Below are positions 35,116 through 43,883 of a stretch of DNA of 64,000 nt, piece after piece. This DNA is from Enterobacillus tribolii (GTDB taxonomy: Bacteria; Pseudomonadota; Gammaproteobacteria; Enterobacterales; Enterobacteriaceae), in assembly GCF_003363015.1 (NCBI RefSeq), contig NZ_QRAP01000004.1, positions 340,505 to 404,504 on the forward strand. Direction: 5' to 3'. Made by a program: the position numbers and the translations under genes. The notes under the pieces were generated by a model. That model had not been told where the DNA came from and searched no databases. It worked only from the letters and a program-made list of their open reading frames with translations. Within the stretch, counting starts at the first letter, position 1. Every line of letters starts with the position of its first letter.

Positions 35116-35991
35116 TTACTGGCGAATACCAGATGCATTTTTACGTTCAATAACCACACGGGCGTGGTTGATGATCGGCGCATCTATCATTTTTCCGTTC
35201 AGTGAAATCACGCCAAATCCATTACGTTCACCTTCCTCGGCCGCCGCTATAACACGCTCTGCATAATCAACTTCTTCCTGAGTCGGCGCATACGCATTGT
35301 GCAGAATTTCTATCTGCCGTGGATTAATCAGGGATTTACCGTTAAAGCCCATTCGCTTAATCAGATCCACTTCTTTTAAGAAACCGGCTTCATCATTTAT
35401 GTCGGCATAAACAACATCAAATGCATCAATACCGGCGCCACGGGCTGCGTGTAATACCGCGCAGCGTGCATAAAACAACTCGGTGCCGTCTCCGCGTTCC
35501 GTTTGCATATCCATTACGTAATCAAAAGCCGCCAGCGCAATCCCCATTAAGCGTTGAGAGGATCTGGCGATAGCGACGGCATTAATTACCCCTACCGCAG
35601 ATTCAATCGCCGCCATTAATTGTGTAGACCCTACCGGACGACCGCAGCTTTCTTCAATGCGGACAATTTCACGCTCAAGCTGATAAATATCTTCCGGCGT
35701 ATCCGTTTTAGGTAAACGGATAACATCGGCGCCAGCCCGCACCGCCGCTTCAAGATCCTTTAAACCGAAGGGCGTATTCAGGGGATTAATCCTGACAACC
35801 GTTTCAATATCTTTATACATGGGATGCTGCAATGCATGAAAAACCAACAGCCGTGCGCTGTCTTTCTCTTTCAACGATACCGCATCCTCCAGATCAAACA
35901 TGATTGAGTCTGGTTTATAAATAAAGGCAGTTGAGAGCATGGCGGCGCTTGAACCTGGCAAAAAAAGCATACTGCGGCGTAATTTTTTCAT
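35116..35991 (-). CDS. citE: Citrate lyase beta subunit (citryl-ACP lyase)
   Basis: CitE cleaves citryl-ACP into oxaloacetate and acetyl-ACP. The 291-residue product (from ATG 35991, [19 protein letters not shown]) has the HpcH/HpaI-like TIM barrel motifs [31 protein letters not shown], and [14 protein letters not shown]. The start overlaps the citD stop by one base (TAATG), which settles it over an in-frame ATG five codons upstream. Confidence 0.96.
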   Translation of the reverse strand: MKKLRRSMLFLPGSSAAMLSTAFIYKPDSIMFDLEDAVSLKEKDSARLLVFHALQHPMYKDIETVVRINPLNTPFGLKDLEAAVRAGADVIRLPKTDTPEDIYQLEREIVRIEESCGRPVGSTQLMAAIESAVGVINAVAIARSSQRLMGIALAAFDYVMDMQTERGDGTELFYARCAVLHAARGAGIDAFDVVYADINDEAGFLKEVDLIKRMGFNGKSLINPRQIEILHNAYAPTQEEVDYAERVIAAAEEGERNGFGVISLNGKMIDAPIINHARVVIERKNASGIRQ

Positions 35992-36287
35992 TATAGTTTT
36001 TCCCACTCAATGTCTTTGCTATCCGTACTGCGGAGGATCGCAGCCTGCATTCTGGCGCGGATAACACAATCCAGCGCACCTTTATCCTCAACAATAATTT
36101 GGCCCTGGGTGATGTTAAATGCGGAAAGCGTTTCATAGACCACCGCAGTAATCTGCTCGCCAAATTGCTTGTAGACTTCACTGTTAATCGTGACATCCAG
36201 ACCATCTTCATATGGGCTTACTTTGACAACCAGATCGCTTGATTCAAGCGTTCCGGAAATTGCCGCATTTAATATTTTCATATTCAT
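35991..36287 (-). CDS. citD: Citrate lyase acyl carrier protein (gamma subunit)
   Basis: CitD carries the phosphoribosyl-dephospho-CoA arm to which acetyl and citryl groups are attached. The 98-residue product has the attachment site in SGTLESSDL; the first serine of ESSD (residue 16, or 14 counting from the second Met) corresponds to the modified Ser-14 of Klebsiella CitD. The conserved [14 protein letters not shown] segment follows. It lies 18 bases after citC and overlaps citE by one base. Confidence 0.95.
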   Translation of the reverse strand: MNMKILNAAISGTLESSDLVVKVSPYEDGLDVTINSEVYKQFGEQITAVVYETLSAFNITQGQIIVEDKGALDCVIRARMQAAILRSTDSKDIEWEKL

Positions 36288-36305
36288 ATCCTGAATGATT
36301 GTTCA

Positions 36306-37379
36306 TTAAGCGTCTGCCAAGTCTAAATCCAGCTGATCAGATTTAGTTGCTGATAGCCATTTGTACAGATAAGGCATCGTGCTTGCCGGCACCATGCTGT
36401 TAACAGTCTGAATATCTCCTTTGTTTAATAATTTCCTGACTGCGGAAGCAGATATTGGAAAATTATTATCATCGGTCATTCTCTTGATCTCGTTAACTTT
36501 GATGCTGGCGGTCGGAATTGCAAATTCGCCCTCCAGCCAGTAATGCATCGCGCAATTATAGTGCGCAGTTACCTTACAGAATGGTTCTGTACCAACAAAG
36601 CGCTGATTAATATTCAACGCCGGCGCAATGTAGCGACGGAATATCATTAGATCAATGGCAGCATACACTTCATTAACAATCTGCTTATCTTTTAGAAAAT
36701 AGCCCGGGAATGTCCCACGGGAAATGATATATTTTGAGCCGGGGTGAACCGTAATATTCGAGATGTGTCGTGAACCGTCCTGAACCATGGCAAAGCGTTC
36801 CCGAAAGGAAAACGCAGACAGATCTTCTTCAACGACAAAAACATGAAGCCAATCGCAGGCTTTAGCGGCCTGCTCAATCAGATACTGGTGCCCTAACGTG
36901 AATGGATTGGCATTCATGACAATCCCGCCAACATTCGCGGTTGTCACCAGATGGCGGCTACGCAGCTGCCGGCAGTAACGGTGGATGCCGACGGGCGTAT
37001 TCTCCATAAGGGTTGCCCGGTTCTCAAGGGTAACCAGAGGATAAAACCCGCATCCCTGAAACGACTTAACATTATCCGGGCTGGTCAGGAGAAAAAGCTG
37101 ATGCTCACCGTTCTGGATCGCCTGCAGTTCCGCTTCATAAACAATCTTCAGACACAGGGATGTTCCACGCCACTCCCTCCCGACTGCAATACACTTTAAT
37201 GTACTACCCGCGAGACCCGCGCAGGCGACCACATGCCGGTTACAACGCGCAATAACGAACTGTTCAATATCTTCATCGATGCCCAATCCATTGCTCTTCA
37301 GAAAGAAGACAATTTCCTCTCTGTGAGTACCGTTGCTAGCTTCAACTGTTTCGAACTCCAGCGCCTGGTCGGTATGCAT
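36306..37379 (-). CDS. citC: [Citrate (pro-3S)-lyase] ligase CitC
   Basis: CitC uses ATP and acetate to acetylate the thiol of the citrate lyase prosthetic group, activating the enzyme. The 357-residue product has an N-terminal GNAT-like domain and a nucleotidyltransferase domain with the T/HxGH motif NANPFTLGH (156-164) and the C-terminal ISASAVRKLL signature. It is the first of six cit genes in canonical order and lies 59 bases after the FAH-family gene. Confidence 0.95.
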   Translation of the reverse strand: MHTDQALEFETVEASNGTHREEIVFFLKSNGLGIDEDIEQFVIARCNRHVVACAGLAGSTLKCIAVGREWRGTSLCLKIVYEAELQAIQNGEHQLFLLTSPDNVKSFQGCGFYPLVTLENRATLMENTPVGIHRYCRQLRSRHLVTTANVGGIVMNANPFTLGHQYLIEQAAKACDWLHVFVVEEDLSAFSFRERFAMVQDGSRHISNITVHPGSKYIISRGTFPGYFLKDKQIVNEVYAAIDLMIFRRYIAPALNINQRFVGTEPFCKVTAHYNCAMHYWLEGEFAIPTASIKVNEIKRMTDDNNFPISASAVRKLLNKGDIQTVNSMVPASTMPYLYKWLSATKSDQLDLDLADA

Positions 37380-37438
37380 CTTATTTCTCCTGAAAATATC
37401 TTTTTGGTTGTTGAATATTGTGTTCGGCCTGCCGGGTA

Positions 37439-38302
37439 TTACGATGCCAGTAAGTCATGCTGAGGCTGAGATTCCACAATCGTATTCATTAAACGTCCGA
37501 TATTTTCAATAACCACTTCTACACGGTCGCCTTCACGCATAAAGAGGGGAGGAACACGCTTCTTCCCTACGCCGCCAGGGGAGCCGGTAATAATGACATC
37601 ACCTGCGCTGAGTGAGGTGAATGTACTGATATAACGAATCAGGTCAGCCACTTTATGGATCATACTGGCCGTCGAATCATTCTGAACCAACATGCCATTC
37701 AGATAGGTCTGGATAAATAAGGCATTCGGGTCGGGGATTTCATCAACTGTGGTCATATAAGGGCCGAATGCCCCTGTCTGCGGCCAGTTCTTACCCGCAG
37801 TAAACCAGGCATGCTGCCAGTCACGGACAGACCCATCCATATAGCAACTGTAGCCGGCTACGTGGTTCAGCGCGTCGCACATGTCGATATGCGTTCCCGG
37901 CTTGCCAATAATGACGGCCAGCTCGCCTTCATAATCAAACTCGTTTGATAATGCCGGCTTGATAACGGGGGTCGCATGACCCGTCTGTGAATCAGGGAAG
38001 CGGACAAAAAGGGTTGGTGCGTCGTTGGTTTCAGCAAACTCTTTACGCTTGTCGGCATAATTCATGCCAACACAGAATATTTTTCCTGGTGCTTCAATAA
38101 CAGGCAGGAAAGTAATGTCATCAGCCATTATATTTGCTGGGTAATCGACATATTGCCTTGCGACATCAATGGCATTCCACTGAAGTAAGTCTTTCAGTGT
38201 ACTGTACTGATGACCAATTTTATCACCAAGATCAATAATGCCATTGTCAGTAACAATCCCATAGCTTTTACGGTCATGATGGCGATAGCTTGCTAATTTC
38301 AT
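37439..38302 (-). CDS. Fumarylacetoacetate hydrolase (FAH) family protein
   Basis: A 287-residue FAH-fold enzyme. Metal ligands E125 and E127 (DYEGELAVIIG) and D156 (CYMDGSVRD), a lysine at 171 (GKNWPQTGAFGP) and the C-terminal TGSPGGVGKKRVPPLFMREG match the catalytic pattern of the superfamily. Members include fumarylpyruvate hydrolases, and also oxaloacetate decarboxylases (FAHD1) and oxaloacetate tautomerases (FAHD2). No oadGAB decarboxylase lies in the cluster, so acting on the oxaloacetate made by citrate lyase is an appealing inference. It is encoded directly before citC. Confidence 0.86.
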   Translation of the reverse strand: MKLASYRHHDRKSYGIVTDNGIIDLGDKIGHQYSTLKDLLQWNAIDVARQYVDYPANIMADDITFLPVIEAPGKIFCVGMNYADKRKEFAETNDAPTLFVRFPDSQTGHATPVIKPALSNEFDYEGELAVIIGKPGTHIDMCDALNHVAGYSCYMDGSVRDWQHAWFTAGKNWPQTGAFGPYMTTVDEIPDPNALFIQTYLNGMLVQNDSTASMIHKVADLIRYISTFTSLSAGDVIITGSPGGVGKKRVPPLFMREGDRVEVVIENIGRLMNTIVESQPQHDLLAS

Positions 38303-38376
38303 AATGAAACCTGTTTATCTATTCCAAATACTGTCTTTGTTCACGCCACGCAAATGTGGCGTGAATGGTTAATGCG

Positions 38377-39621
38377 TTATTTTAAAGACTCTGCCGGTAC
38401 CAGGGCTTTTCTTTCGCTGGAGGATAAATATGTCGCGACAACGGCCCCCACACCGAGTAATGCAATAATGAAAGCCGTCATACCTTGCCAACCCATGGAG
38501 TGGAAGACGAAACCGTTCACAAAACCGATAACCGATCCTCCCATATAGTAAAAGAACAGATACAGGGCAACGGCCTGACCACGCGCCTGCGTTGCATTCT
38601 TACTGACCCAGCTCAGACCAATGGAGTGACAGCCAAAGAAACAGCCAGTGAAAATTACTGAGCCAATAATAAATGTGACAACATTAGACGTCAGCGTCAG
38701 CAGCATTCCCAGAGCCATAATCATAAACAGCACGCGCAGAACGTTCATGCTGCCATATTTTGCGGCAAAACGACCCGCCTGAGGTGCGGTGAAGAAACTT
38801 AATGCGAAGCTAAATGAAAGCAGACCTGCATTTGCCGGCGAAATATGGAACGGTTCGCCTTTAAGGAAGAAAGCCAGATAGTTATAAAGAGAAGTAAACA
38901 CACCAAATATGATGAAGCTGATAACAAACGCCAGAGCCAGTTTTTTATTTTTAAAATGCGCAGCACCGCCTTTCACGACACGCAAAACGTTCAGATTTTG
39001 CGTTGGTGTAAAGTTTTTAGAGGCCGGCAGCAGGAAGTTGACCAGAACCGCCACCACAATCAAGCTGACAGCAAAACCATAGAAGATCGTATTTATCGAA
39101 ATATGTTCAATCAGTTGGCTGGCAATAATACGTCCGGACATCCCTCCCATTGAATTACCAAAGACGAAGTAGCCTGTGACAATCCCTGCAACAACGGGAG
39201 CGACTTCTTCACTGATATAGGCCGTTGCAGCGGCAGCAATACCACTGAGCGCCAGCCCAATAACGGCACGCAGGGCAACCAGCATCGCCCATGACTCAAC
39301 CAACGGGCACAGCAGCGTCAGAAAACCACCTAACAACAGGGAAACAATGATCAGCTTTTTTCTGCCATAGTGATCGGATAATGTTCCGGTAAATAAGAGG
39401 CCGATTGCCAGAAGCGCCGTTTCCGCGGAGAGAATAATACTCACCTGACTGACCGGCACATCATATTCAATGGCCAGAATCGGTAATAGCGGCTGAATAA
39501 AGAAAAGAGAGGCTAATTCAGCCAACCCGGATAAAGCCAGCGCCAATATGACACGTATATAGGTACTCACTTTAGCCGAATCGGGAACATTCAGGCTATT
39601 TTTAGCATTCATTACAGACAT
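38377..39621 (-). CDS. MFS transporter (YnfM-like)
   Basis: A 414-residue inner-membrane major facilitator with 12 predicted helices. The loop 2-3 motif GTLSDHYGRKKLIIVSLLL is present, and the N-terminal helix contains LAELASLFFIQPLLPILAIE. It is similar in type to YnfM-family carriers. It is the second gene of the operon, between the PrpF-family and FAH genes, and gives the cluster a second carrier besides the DASS protein. The substrate is unknown; uptake of a tricarboxylate or export of an end product are both possible. Confidence 0.83.
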   Translation of the reverse strand: MSVMNAKNSLNVPDSAKVSTYIRVILALALSGLAELASLFFIQPLLPILAIEYDVPVSQVSIILSAETALLAIGLLFTGTLSDHYGRKKLIIVSLLLGGFLTLLCPLVESWAMLVALRAVIGLALSGIAAAATAYISEEVAPVVAGIVTGYFVFGNSMGGMSGRIIASQLIEHISINTIFYGFAVSLIVVAVLVNFLLPASKNFTPTQNLNVLRVVKGGAAHFKNKKLALAFVISFIIFGVFTSLYNYLAFFLKGEPFHISPANAGLLSFSFALSFFTAPQAGRFAAKYGSMNVLRVLFMIMALGMLLTLTSNVVTFIIGSVIFTGCFFGCHSIGLSWVSKNATQARGQAVALYLFFYYMGGSVIGFVNGFVFHSMGWQGMTAFIIALLGVGAVVATYLSSSERKALVPAESLK

Positions 39622-39706
39622 AACATCCTCAATATTATATTTTTGGTGCAGGGTACTGTAGCTCCCGGGAGCTAAGAGGCATTGTTTGTTTCAATGATTA
39701 AAAATA

Positions 39707-40795
39707 TTAGCTAGCTTCTGATACAACATATTCCGGAACGCAAACGGTACCTTCGAAAAGCTTGCGGGAAGTACGAATAACTGCCGCGCGAGTTTTCTCT
39801 ATCTCACTTCCCTCTTTGAGTAACGAGACGCAAATCTTTCCACTGGGATGTTCGATATTAATGATATTGGTATAAGGTACCTTGGGATGACCTGAAACAA
39901 TTTTATGAGCGACGGAATTTTCAATAATGGTTGCCGTTGAAATACCGATTGACCCTGTAATAGCCAGAGATTTATGGCATGTGTGGGGCATAAAGTAACG
40001 CACTTTGATTGTCCCCCCCGCGCTCGGTTTACTCAAAAGCACAGGCTTGGGAATGACTTTATCAGAGACATCGCCAAATCCCATTGCTATGCCGGCCTGA
40101 CGGCGAATTTTTTCAAGCCGCGCCATGAACACACGATCGTTATCAAGTTCCGCCGGGGTTTCGCCACCCGTTTTTCCCATCAGTTCGGCATTAATCAACA
40201 CCATCGGCATGGCCATATCGATACAGGTCACTTCCACACCATCGATCACATCAATCACATTACCGGTTGGCAGTAGCTTACCCGTCTTACAACCCGCTGA
40301 GTTCAGAAATGTCAGACCAACAGGTGCCGCAGTGCCAGGTACGCCGTCAATGTGCGTATCGCCTTCGTAATTGACATAAAAGTCCGGCGTCTGTACTTCT
40401 GCATCAACCAGCGTTCCGGTATTGAGATTACGGATACGCACTGTCGTGACGGGATTTTTTGCTTTAACAAGGCCTTTTTCAATCGCAAAAGGACCAACGG
40501 CACACAGCATGTTACCGCAGTTGGGCGTCGTATCGACGCGGCGTTCGTTAACCATAACCTGTACGAACAAATAGTCGACATCCGCATCAGGACTGTCCGA
40601 CGGACTAACGATAGCAACCTTGCTGGTTTGGGGGCTTCCCCCACCAATACCATCAATTTCGAGTTCATGACCGGCACCCATCAAACCAAGCAGCACAGCA
40701 TCCCTTTCCTCAATTTTTGTCGGTAAATCGCTGGCCAGGATAACCGGACCTTTGGAAGTACCACCACGCATCAGCACGCAAGGAATCTTCAACAT
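39707..40795 (-). CDS. PrpF/YbhH-family isomerase (aconitate or oxalomesaconate type)
   Basis: A 362-residue protein of the PrpF family, with a diaminopimelate-epimerase-like fold, closely resembling E. coli YbhH throughout: IPCVLMRGGTSKG, ELEIDGIGGGSPQTSKVAIV, RVDTTPNCGNML, RIDGVPGTAAPV-type and YFMPHTCHKSLAITGSI segments. Known members isomerise trans- and cis-aconitate, 2-methylaconitate, or 4-oxalomesaconate tautomers. It is the first gene of the operon, divergent from the LysR gene. In E. coli ybhH also neighbours a LysR gene (ybhD) and a DASS carrier (ybhI). With acnB in the operon, an aconitate isomerase role is the best fit. Confidence 0.87.
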   Translation of the reverse strand: MLKIPCVLMRGGTSKGPVILASDLPTKIEERDAVLLGLMGAGHELEIDGIGGGSPQTSKVAIVSPSDSPDADVDYLFVQVMVNERRVDTTPNCGNMLCAVGPFAIEKGLVKAKNPVTTVRIRNLNTGTLVDAEVQTPDFYVNYEGDTHIDGVPGTAAPVGLTFLNSAGCKTGKLLPTGNVIDVIDGVEVTCIDMAMPMVLINAELMGKTGGETPAELDNDRVFMARLEKIRRQAGIAMGFGDVSDKVIPKPVLLSKPSAGGTIKVRYFMPHTCHKSLAITGSIGISTATIIENSVAHKIVSGHPKVPYTNIINIEHPSGKICVSLLKEGSEIEKTRAAVIRTSRKLFEGTVCVPEYVVSEAS

Positions 40796-40884
40796 TTTTG
40801 TCTTCTCATTTCACATATTGGTAAGAGCAACGTCAGGATTCCATAATCAAATAAAGAACTCTAATGTCAAAAAACAAACCATTA

Positions 40885-40899
40885 ATACGCTTTGCGCAT
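40885..40899. promoter_or_regulatory. Candidate LysR-type binding site (T-N11-A)
   Basis: Within the 160-bp divergent region, ATACGCTTTGCGCAT contains a T-N11-A core with near-dyad arms (ATACGC / GCGCAT), the general shape of LysR operators. It lies 90 bases from the prpF-like start and 57 from the LysR start. It is a motif match only. Confidence 0.35.
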
Positions 40900-40955
40900 A
40901 AATAGACGTTAGGTTAGTGTGGTTGCCATACGGTGAGTATAGGGAGTGAAATCAC

Positions 40956-41882
40956 ATGCAGCATGAGCTACAAGGCATACAAGCTTTTGTTAAGATTGCA
41001 GAAATTGGATGCTTCACAAGAGCATCACATTTCCTTCATATTTCACAGCCTGCATTAACACGCAGACTTAAAAAGCTTGAGGATAGTCTGGGAGCGACGT
41101 TATTTGAACGGTCGACCAGGAATGTTAAGCTCACGGCGGTAGGGAGGGAATTTTTACCTAAGGCAAAGAATTTAATCGATTTCTATGAAAGCTCGATCCT
41201 GAGCATTAAGGAAATGGCTACGCACCAGATCGGTGTTATTACGCTATCCTGCCTGCCCACTGCTGCGTTCTATTTCCTTCCTTCGGTTATCAGAGATTAT
41301 AACAATCACTATCCCAATATCCGTATTCGAATCCTGGAGCACAGCGCAAGCGACTGCCTTGAAGCAGTATTAAATGGCGATGCGGATTTCGGTATAAACA
41401 TGATAAACATCACACATCCTAATATCGATTTCACACCGCTCGTGAATGAACCCTTCGTTTTGGCCTGTCGGCGCGACCACGAGTTAGCGCAAAAACAGTT
41501 GGTTATGTGGAAAGATCTGGCCGGTTTAAGACTCATCGGCGTAAGACGTTCAAGCGGTAACCGGTCGTTGATAGACCGGGCGCTTGAAGGTATGGAGTGG
41601 AAGCCCAATTGGTTTTACGAAGTCAGGCATCTGTCAACATCGCTCGGCATGGTGGAGGCCGGCCTTGGCGTTGCGGTAGTACCCAGTCTGGCGATGCCGA
41701 CCGATGAGCATCACATCCTTGTAAGTCGCCCGTTAGTTGAACCTGTCATTCGTCGAACGTTGGGACTTGTTCAGCGCAGGGAAACAGCCCTGAGCCCGGC
41801 GGCCGAAAAGTTCAGAGAGATGCTCTTGCAGCTTTGGTCTCAGGACGTAAACAGTCCGTGGATTGGGAAGTTCACAACATAG
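40956..41882 (+). CDS. LysR-family regulator, divergent from the citrate-lyase operon
   Basis: A 308-residue LysR-type regulator with an N-terminal helix-turn-helix (GCFTRASHFLHISQPALTRR ... LFERSTRNVKLTAVG) and a complete effector-binding domain (VMWKDLAGLRLIG, SLGMVEAGLGVAVVPSLAM). It is transcribed away from the prpF-like gene across a short shared promoter region, the classic arrangement for a LysR activator of the neighbouring catabolic operon. The inducer is probably a tricarboxylate of the pathway. Citrate fermentation clusters usually carry the two-component CitAB system instead. Confidence 0.87.
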   Translation: MQHELQGIQAFVKIAEIGCFTRASHFLHISQPALTRRLKKLEDSLGATLFERSTRNVKLTAVGREFLPKAKNLIDFYESSILSIKEMATHQIGVITLSCLPTAAFYFLPSVIRDYNNHYPNIRIRILEHSASDCLEAVLNGDADFGINMINITHPNIDFTPLVNEPFVLACRRDHELAQKQLVMWKDLAGLRLIGVRRSSGNRSLIDRALEGMEWKPNWFYEVRHLSTSLGMVEAGLGVAVVPSLAMPTDEHHILVSRPLVEPVIRRTLGLVQRRETALSPAAEKFREMLLQLWSQDVNSPWIGKFTT

Positions 41883-42201
41883 ACAGCGTTTCATTTGTAT
41901 TGTTGTGGCAATAAACGTTACAGCAAATATGAGGGTATTATTTCTCTTTTGAAGGCTGCAGATTGTAGCCCTGCAGGATGACATCCTGTTTTTTATCAGG
42001 AAAACGGAGAGTGTTCAGAATTCTGGATCATGTTAAACGTTCTACAGCGTCATTACCGCCGCGACGCGCGAATATATGAGGCTTCATATTGCAGTTGGAA
42101 AGACGGTGTGTGAACCAGTGGTTCAGGCTCTGGCGGAAATAGCAGAACGTTTTCATAAAAACCGGGACTAGCCCGGTTTTTATGAAAACTCAATATATTG
42201 A
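41883..42201. other. Intergenic region right of the citrate regulator
   Basis: About 320 bases without a clear gene. A 31-codon frame (42076-42171, MRLHIAVGKTVCEPVVQALA...) runs into the left arm of a perfect 17-bp palindrome at 42150-42188. It could be the tail of a decayed gene, but I cannot identify a parent. The palindrome is described separately. Confidence 0.55.
42150..42188. terminator. Perfect 17-bp inverted repeat, bidirectional terminator
   Basis: Arms TTTTCATAAAAACCGGG and its exact complement flank a 5-base loop (ACTAG). Both sides carry GC-rich stem bases followed by T runs, so it can terminate transcription in both directions: that from the left and that of the convergent lipoprotein gene. 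The arms extend beyond what a terminator needs. Confidence 0.8.
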
Positions 42202-42615
42202 TTAATAAGAGTTAAATCTTGTCACCTCAATCTTTCCGTTATTATCTTTCAAAATAAAGTCAGCATTGAAGATACGAATATCTGGCGAAATTCCTTGTTT
42301 TGGAGGAGAATCTAATCGTGCTGTGAAATGATAGGATTTGCCAACTTCAAATTTATAGCCAAAATCATCAACACATTGCCCCTCAGAAACAGGCATATTT
42401 AAGTTGCTCTTATATAGAACATTTTCATCATTGCCTGCCTCGCCAATAGTAATAGCGTTTATACGTTCATTTTTTTCAGGTTTAACTATAAAACAAACTT
42501 TATTATCAACTGCAGTAACTGAGGCTCTGAACTGTGGCGGATCGGGATTATTATAGTGTATTCCACAACCAGAAAGTGAAAAAGCCAATATACTAACAGA
42601 CAAAATCTTTTTCAT
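42202..42615 (-). CDS. Putative T6SS-immunity-type periplasmic lipoprotein
   Basis: A 137-residue protein with a lipoprotein signal peptide and lipobox LSGC (Cys 17). The mature part is a compact beta-rich domain with two cysteines (C46 in NKVCFIV and C81 in EGQCVDD) that could form a disulfide. It resembles small lipoproteins annotated as type VI secretion immunity proteins in enterobacteria (recalled similarity, not searched). It lies at the end of a small gene group with DUF1493 and STM2901-like genes, next to a tRNA. No effector gene is in the window. Confidence 0.65.
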   Translation of the reverse strand: MKKILSVSILAFSLSGCGIHYNNPDPPQFRASVTAVDNKVCFIVKPEKNERINAITIGEAGNDENVLYKSNLNMPVSEGQCVDDFGYKFEVGKSYHFTARLDSPPKQGISPDIRIFNADFILKDNNGKIEVTRFNSY

Positions 42616-42740
42616 CCTTATCAGCCCCGCTGTTTTAAAAAATCAGAAAGCGTATATTCATACAACGCAAAAGTATTTTTATCACTGACACCTAAAAAGC
42701 GTACTTTCCTTTGACCGGCAAATTCTATTCATTATCACTA

Positions 42741-42929
42741 TTAACAACTACGGCAATAGCTACTCATATTCTCCCTGAGATAAACAGGCAGAAAGCCCCC
42801 TGGCTCATTTGAAACTGTAAGTATCGCTTTATCAAGTTCATCGCTCTCACCAAAGGGCTGTTTAGTAATCCCAACTGCCTTATCTATGCTGCTCACCTCT
42901 GTTTCCGTACCAGACAAGATTACTGCCAT
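42741..42929 (-). CDS. Small hypothetical protein
   Basis: A 62-residue frame (MAVILSGTETEVSSIDKAVG... ending MSSYCRSC) starting 13 bases after the DUF1493 gene in the same direction. I do not recognise it. The ribosome site is weak (AAGAATAA region). It may be a third member of the group or a remnant of a longer gene. Confidence 0.45.
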   Translation of the reverse strand: MAVILSGTETEVSSIDKAVGITKQPFGESDELDKAILTVSNEPGGFLPVYLRENMSSYCRSC

Positions 42930-42942
42930 TTTTAAGTTATTC

Positions 42943-43239
42943 TTAATATAACCACTGTCCCGCTTTGGCTGACTCTATTAGCATCCCTATAGTAAGCGGT
43001 AAACCATATCGTTTTTTTTCAGGAAAGTATTTATCAAAAAAAACAGCCTGAGGGTCTATAGAAAACAGCTCCGTATATCGCGTCAGAAGTTCATAGGCAT
43101 CCTCAGGAGCCATCTTAAAATCTTTGTTTAAATCAGTATCCTTCGTTAGCTTGTACCTTTTAAAGGTAAACAGGCTTACCCCATTATATTCTTCAACTAA
43201 AGCAAACACTGCTTTTTCTATCTCGTCATCCATTACCAT
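42943..43239 (-). CDS. DUF1493 family protein
   Basis: A 98-residue acidic protein, MVMDDEIEKAVFALVEEYNG..., with the conserved middle KDTDLNKDFKMAPEDAYELL typical of DUF1493. This family is common in Salmonella and E. coli beside STM2901-type genes and Rhs/T6SS regions; its function is unknown. GGGGA lies upstream of ATG 43239; a second ATG two codons later overlaps the upstream stop codon. It is probably coupled to the STM2901-like gene. Confidence 0.78.
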   Translation of the reverse strand: MVMDDEIEKAVFALVEEYNGVSLFTFKRYKLTKDTDLNKDFKMAPEDAYELLTRYTELFSIDPQAVFFDKYFPEKKRYGLPLTIGMLIESAKAGQWLY

Positions 43240-43691
43240 AACTTATCCCCAGCACGAGCAATACGATTATATGCAGAGGTTGTATTCCACGCTATTTGAG
43301 CAACATCGGCAGCAATGACAAACCAGCCAATGACAGGAACCGCACGACCAACAAATGTGGATAGTTTTTTGGTCATTATGATCTTCATATTCGAAGGCCC
43401 TCCAACAATCGTAGGCAAGCGCATCGGCATATAGATACCTTTAAGCTGTTGTCTTGCTATTTGGGAGGCTCTGGATGTTCCCGGTGTTGCTCCAGCCAGT
43501 TTACCGGATACACGTATGTTGTTTTGACCAAGGTAAATAGCCGCCGCCGCCGCAACATCCTTTGCTACAGTTGAGCCTGTAAAGTGTTCAGCCGTACTAT
43601 CCACCATCACCCAGAAGAACAACTCTCCAGCGGATAAATTTGTTAATCCGCCGTAGAAATAAGTCCCTTTCAACTCCTCAACCGTATCCAA
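43233..43691 (-). CDS. STM2901-like family protein, TTG start
   Basis: A 152-residue protein starting LDTVEELKGTYFYGGLTNLS. I recall the STM2901 family of Salmonella beginning in the same way (with Met in place of the first Leu) and being followed by a DUF1493 gene, as here. Hydrophobic segments near 30-45 and 125-145 (VGRAVPVIGWFVIAADVAQI) suggest membrane association. The start is TTG at 43691, six bases after AGGAGG; a further-upstream ATG lacks such a site. Function unknown; context suggests interbacterial competition islands. Confidence 0.7.
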   Translation of the reverse strand: MDTVEELKGTYFYGGLTNLSAGELFFWVMVDSTAEHFTGSTVAKDVAAAAAIYLGQNNIRVSGKLAGATPGTSRASQIARQQLKGIYMPMRLPTIVGGPSNMKIIMTKKLSTFVGRAVPVIGWFVIAADVAQIAWNTTSAYNRIARAGDKLW

Positions 43692-43851
43692 GTTCCACCT
43701 CCTTGTATGATAAGCAAACCTAATCATAGTGGTGATGCTTCAAGCAGTCTATAGAGAAACATCTAAGGAAAAAGTTTATGTGTTAACATACATGATAACC
43801 ATCAACTCACGGAGACAGTTTGGTAGACAGAATTACCTACAAAAGAGCAGA

Positions 43852-43883
43852 CAAAAACGACGTTGTAATCTTTATAACGTGTT
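43852..43883 (-). terminator. Possible terminator of the tRNA-Thr gene
   Basis: An AACACGTT / AACGTCGTT stem with one bulged base, followed on the minus strand by a TTTTTG tract, lies about 25 bases past the tRNA 3' end. The stem is AT-containing and weak. Confidence 0.4.
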
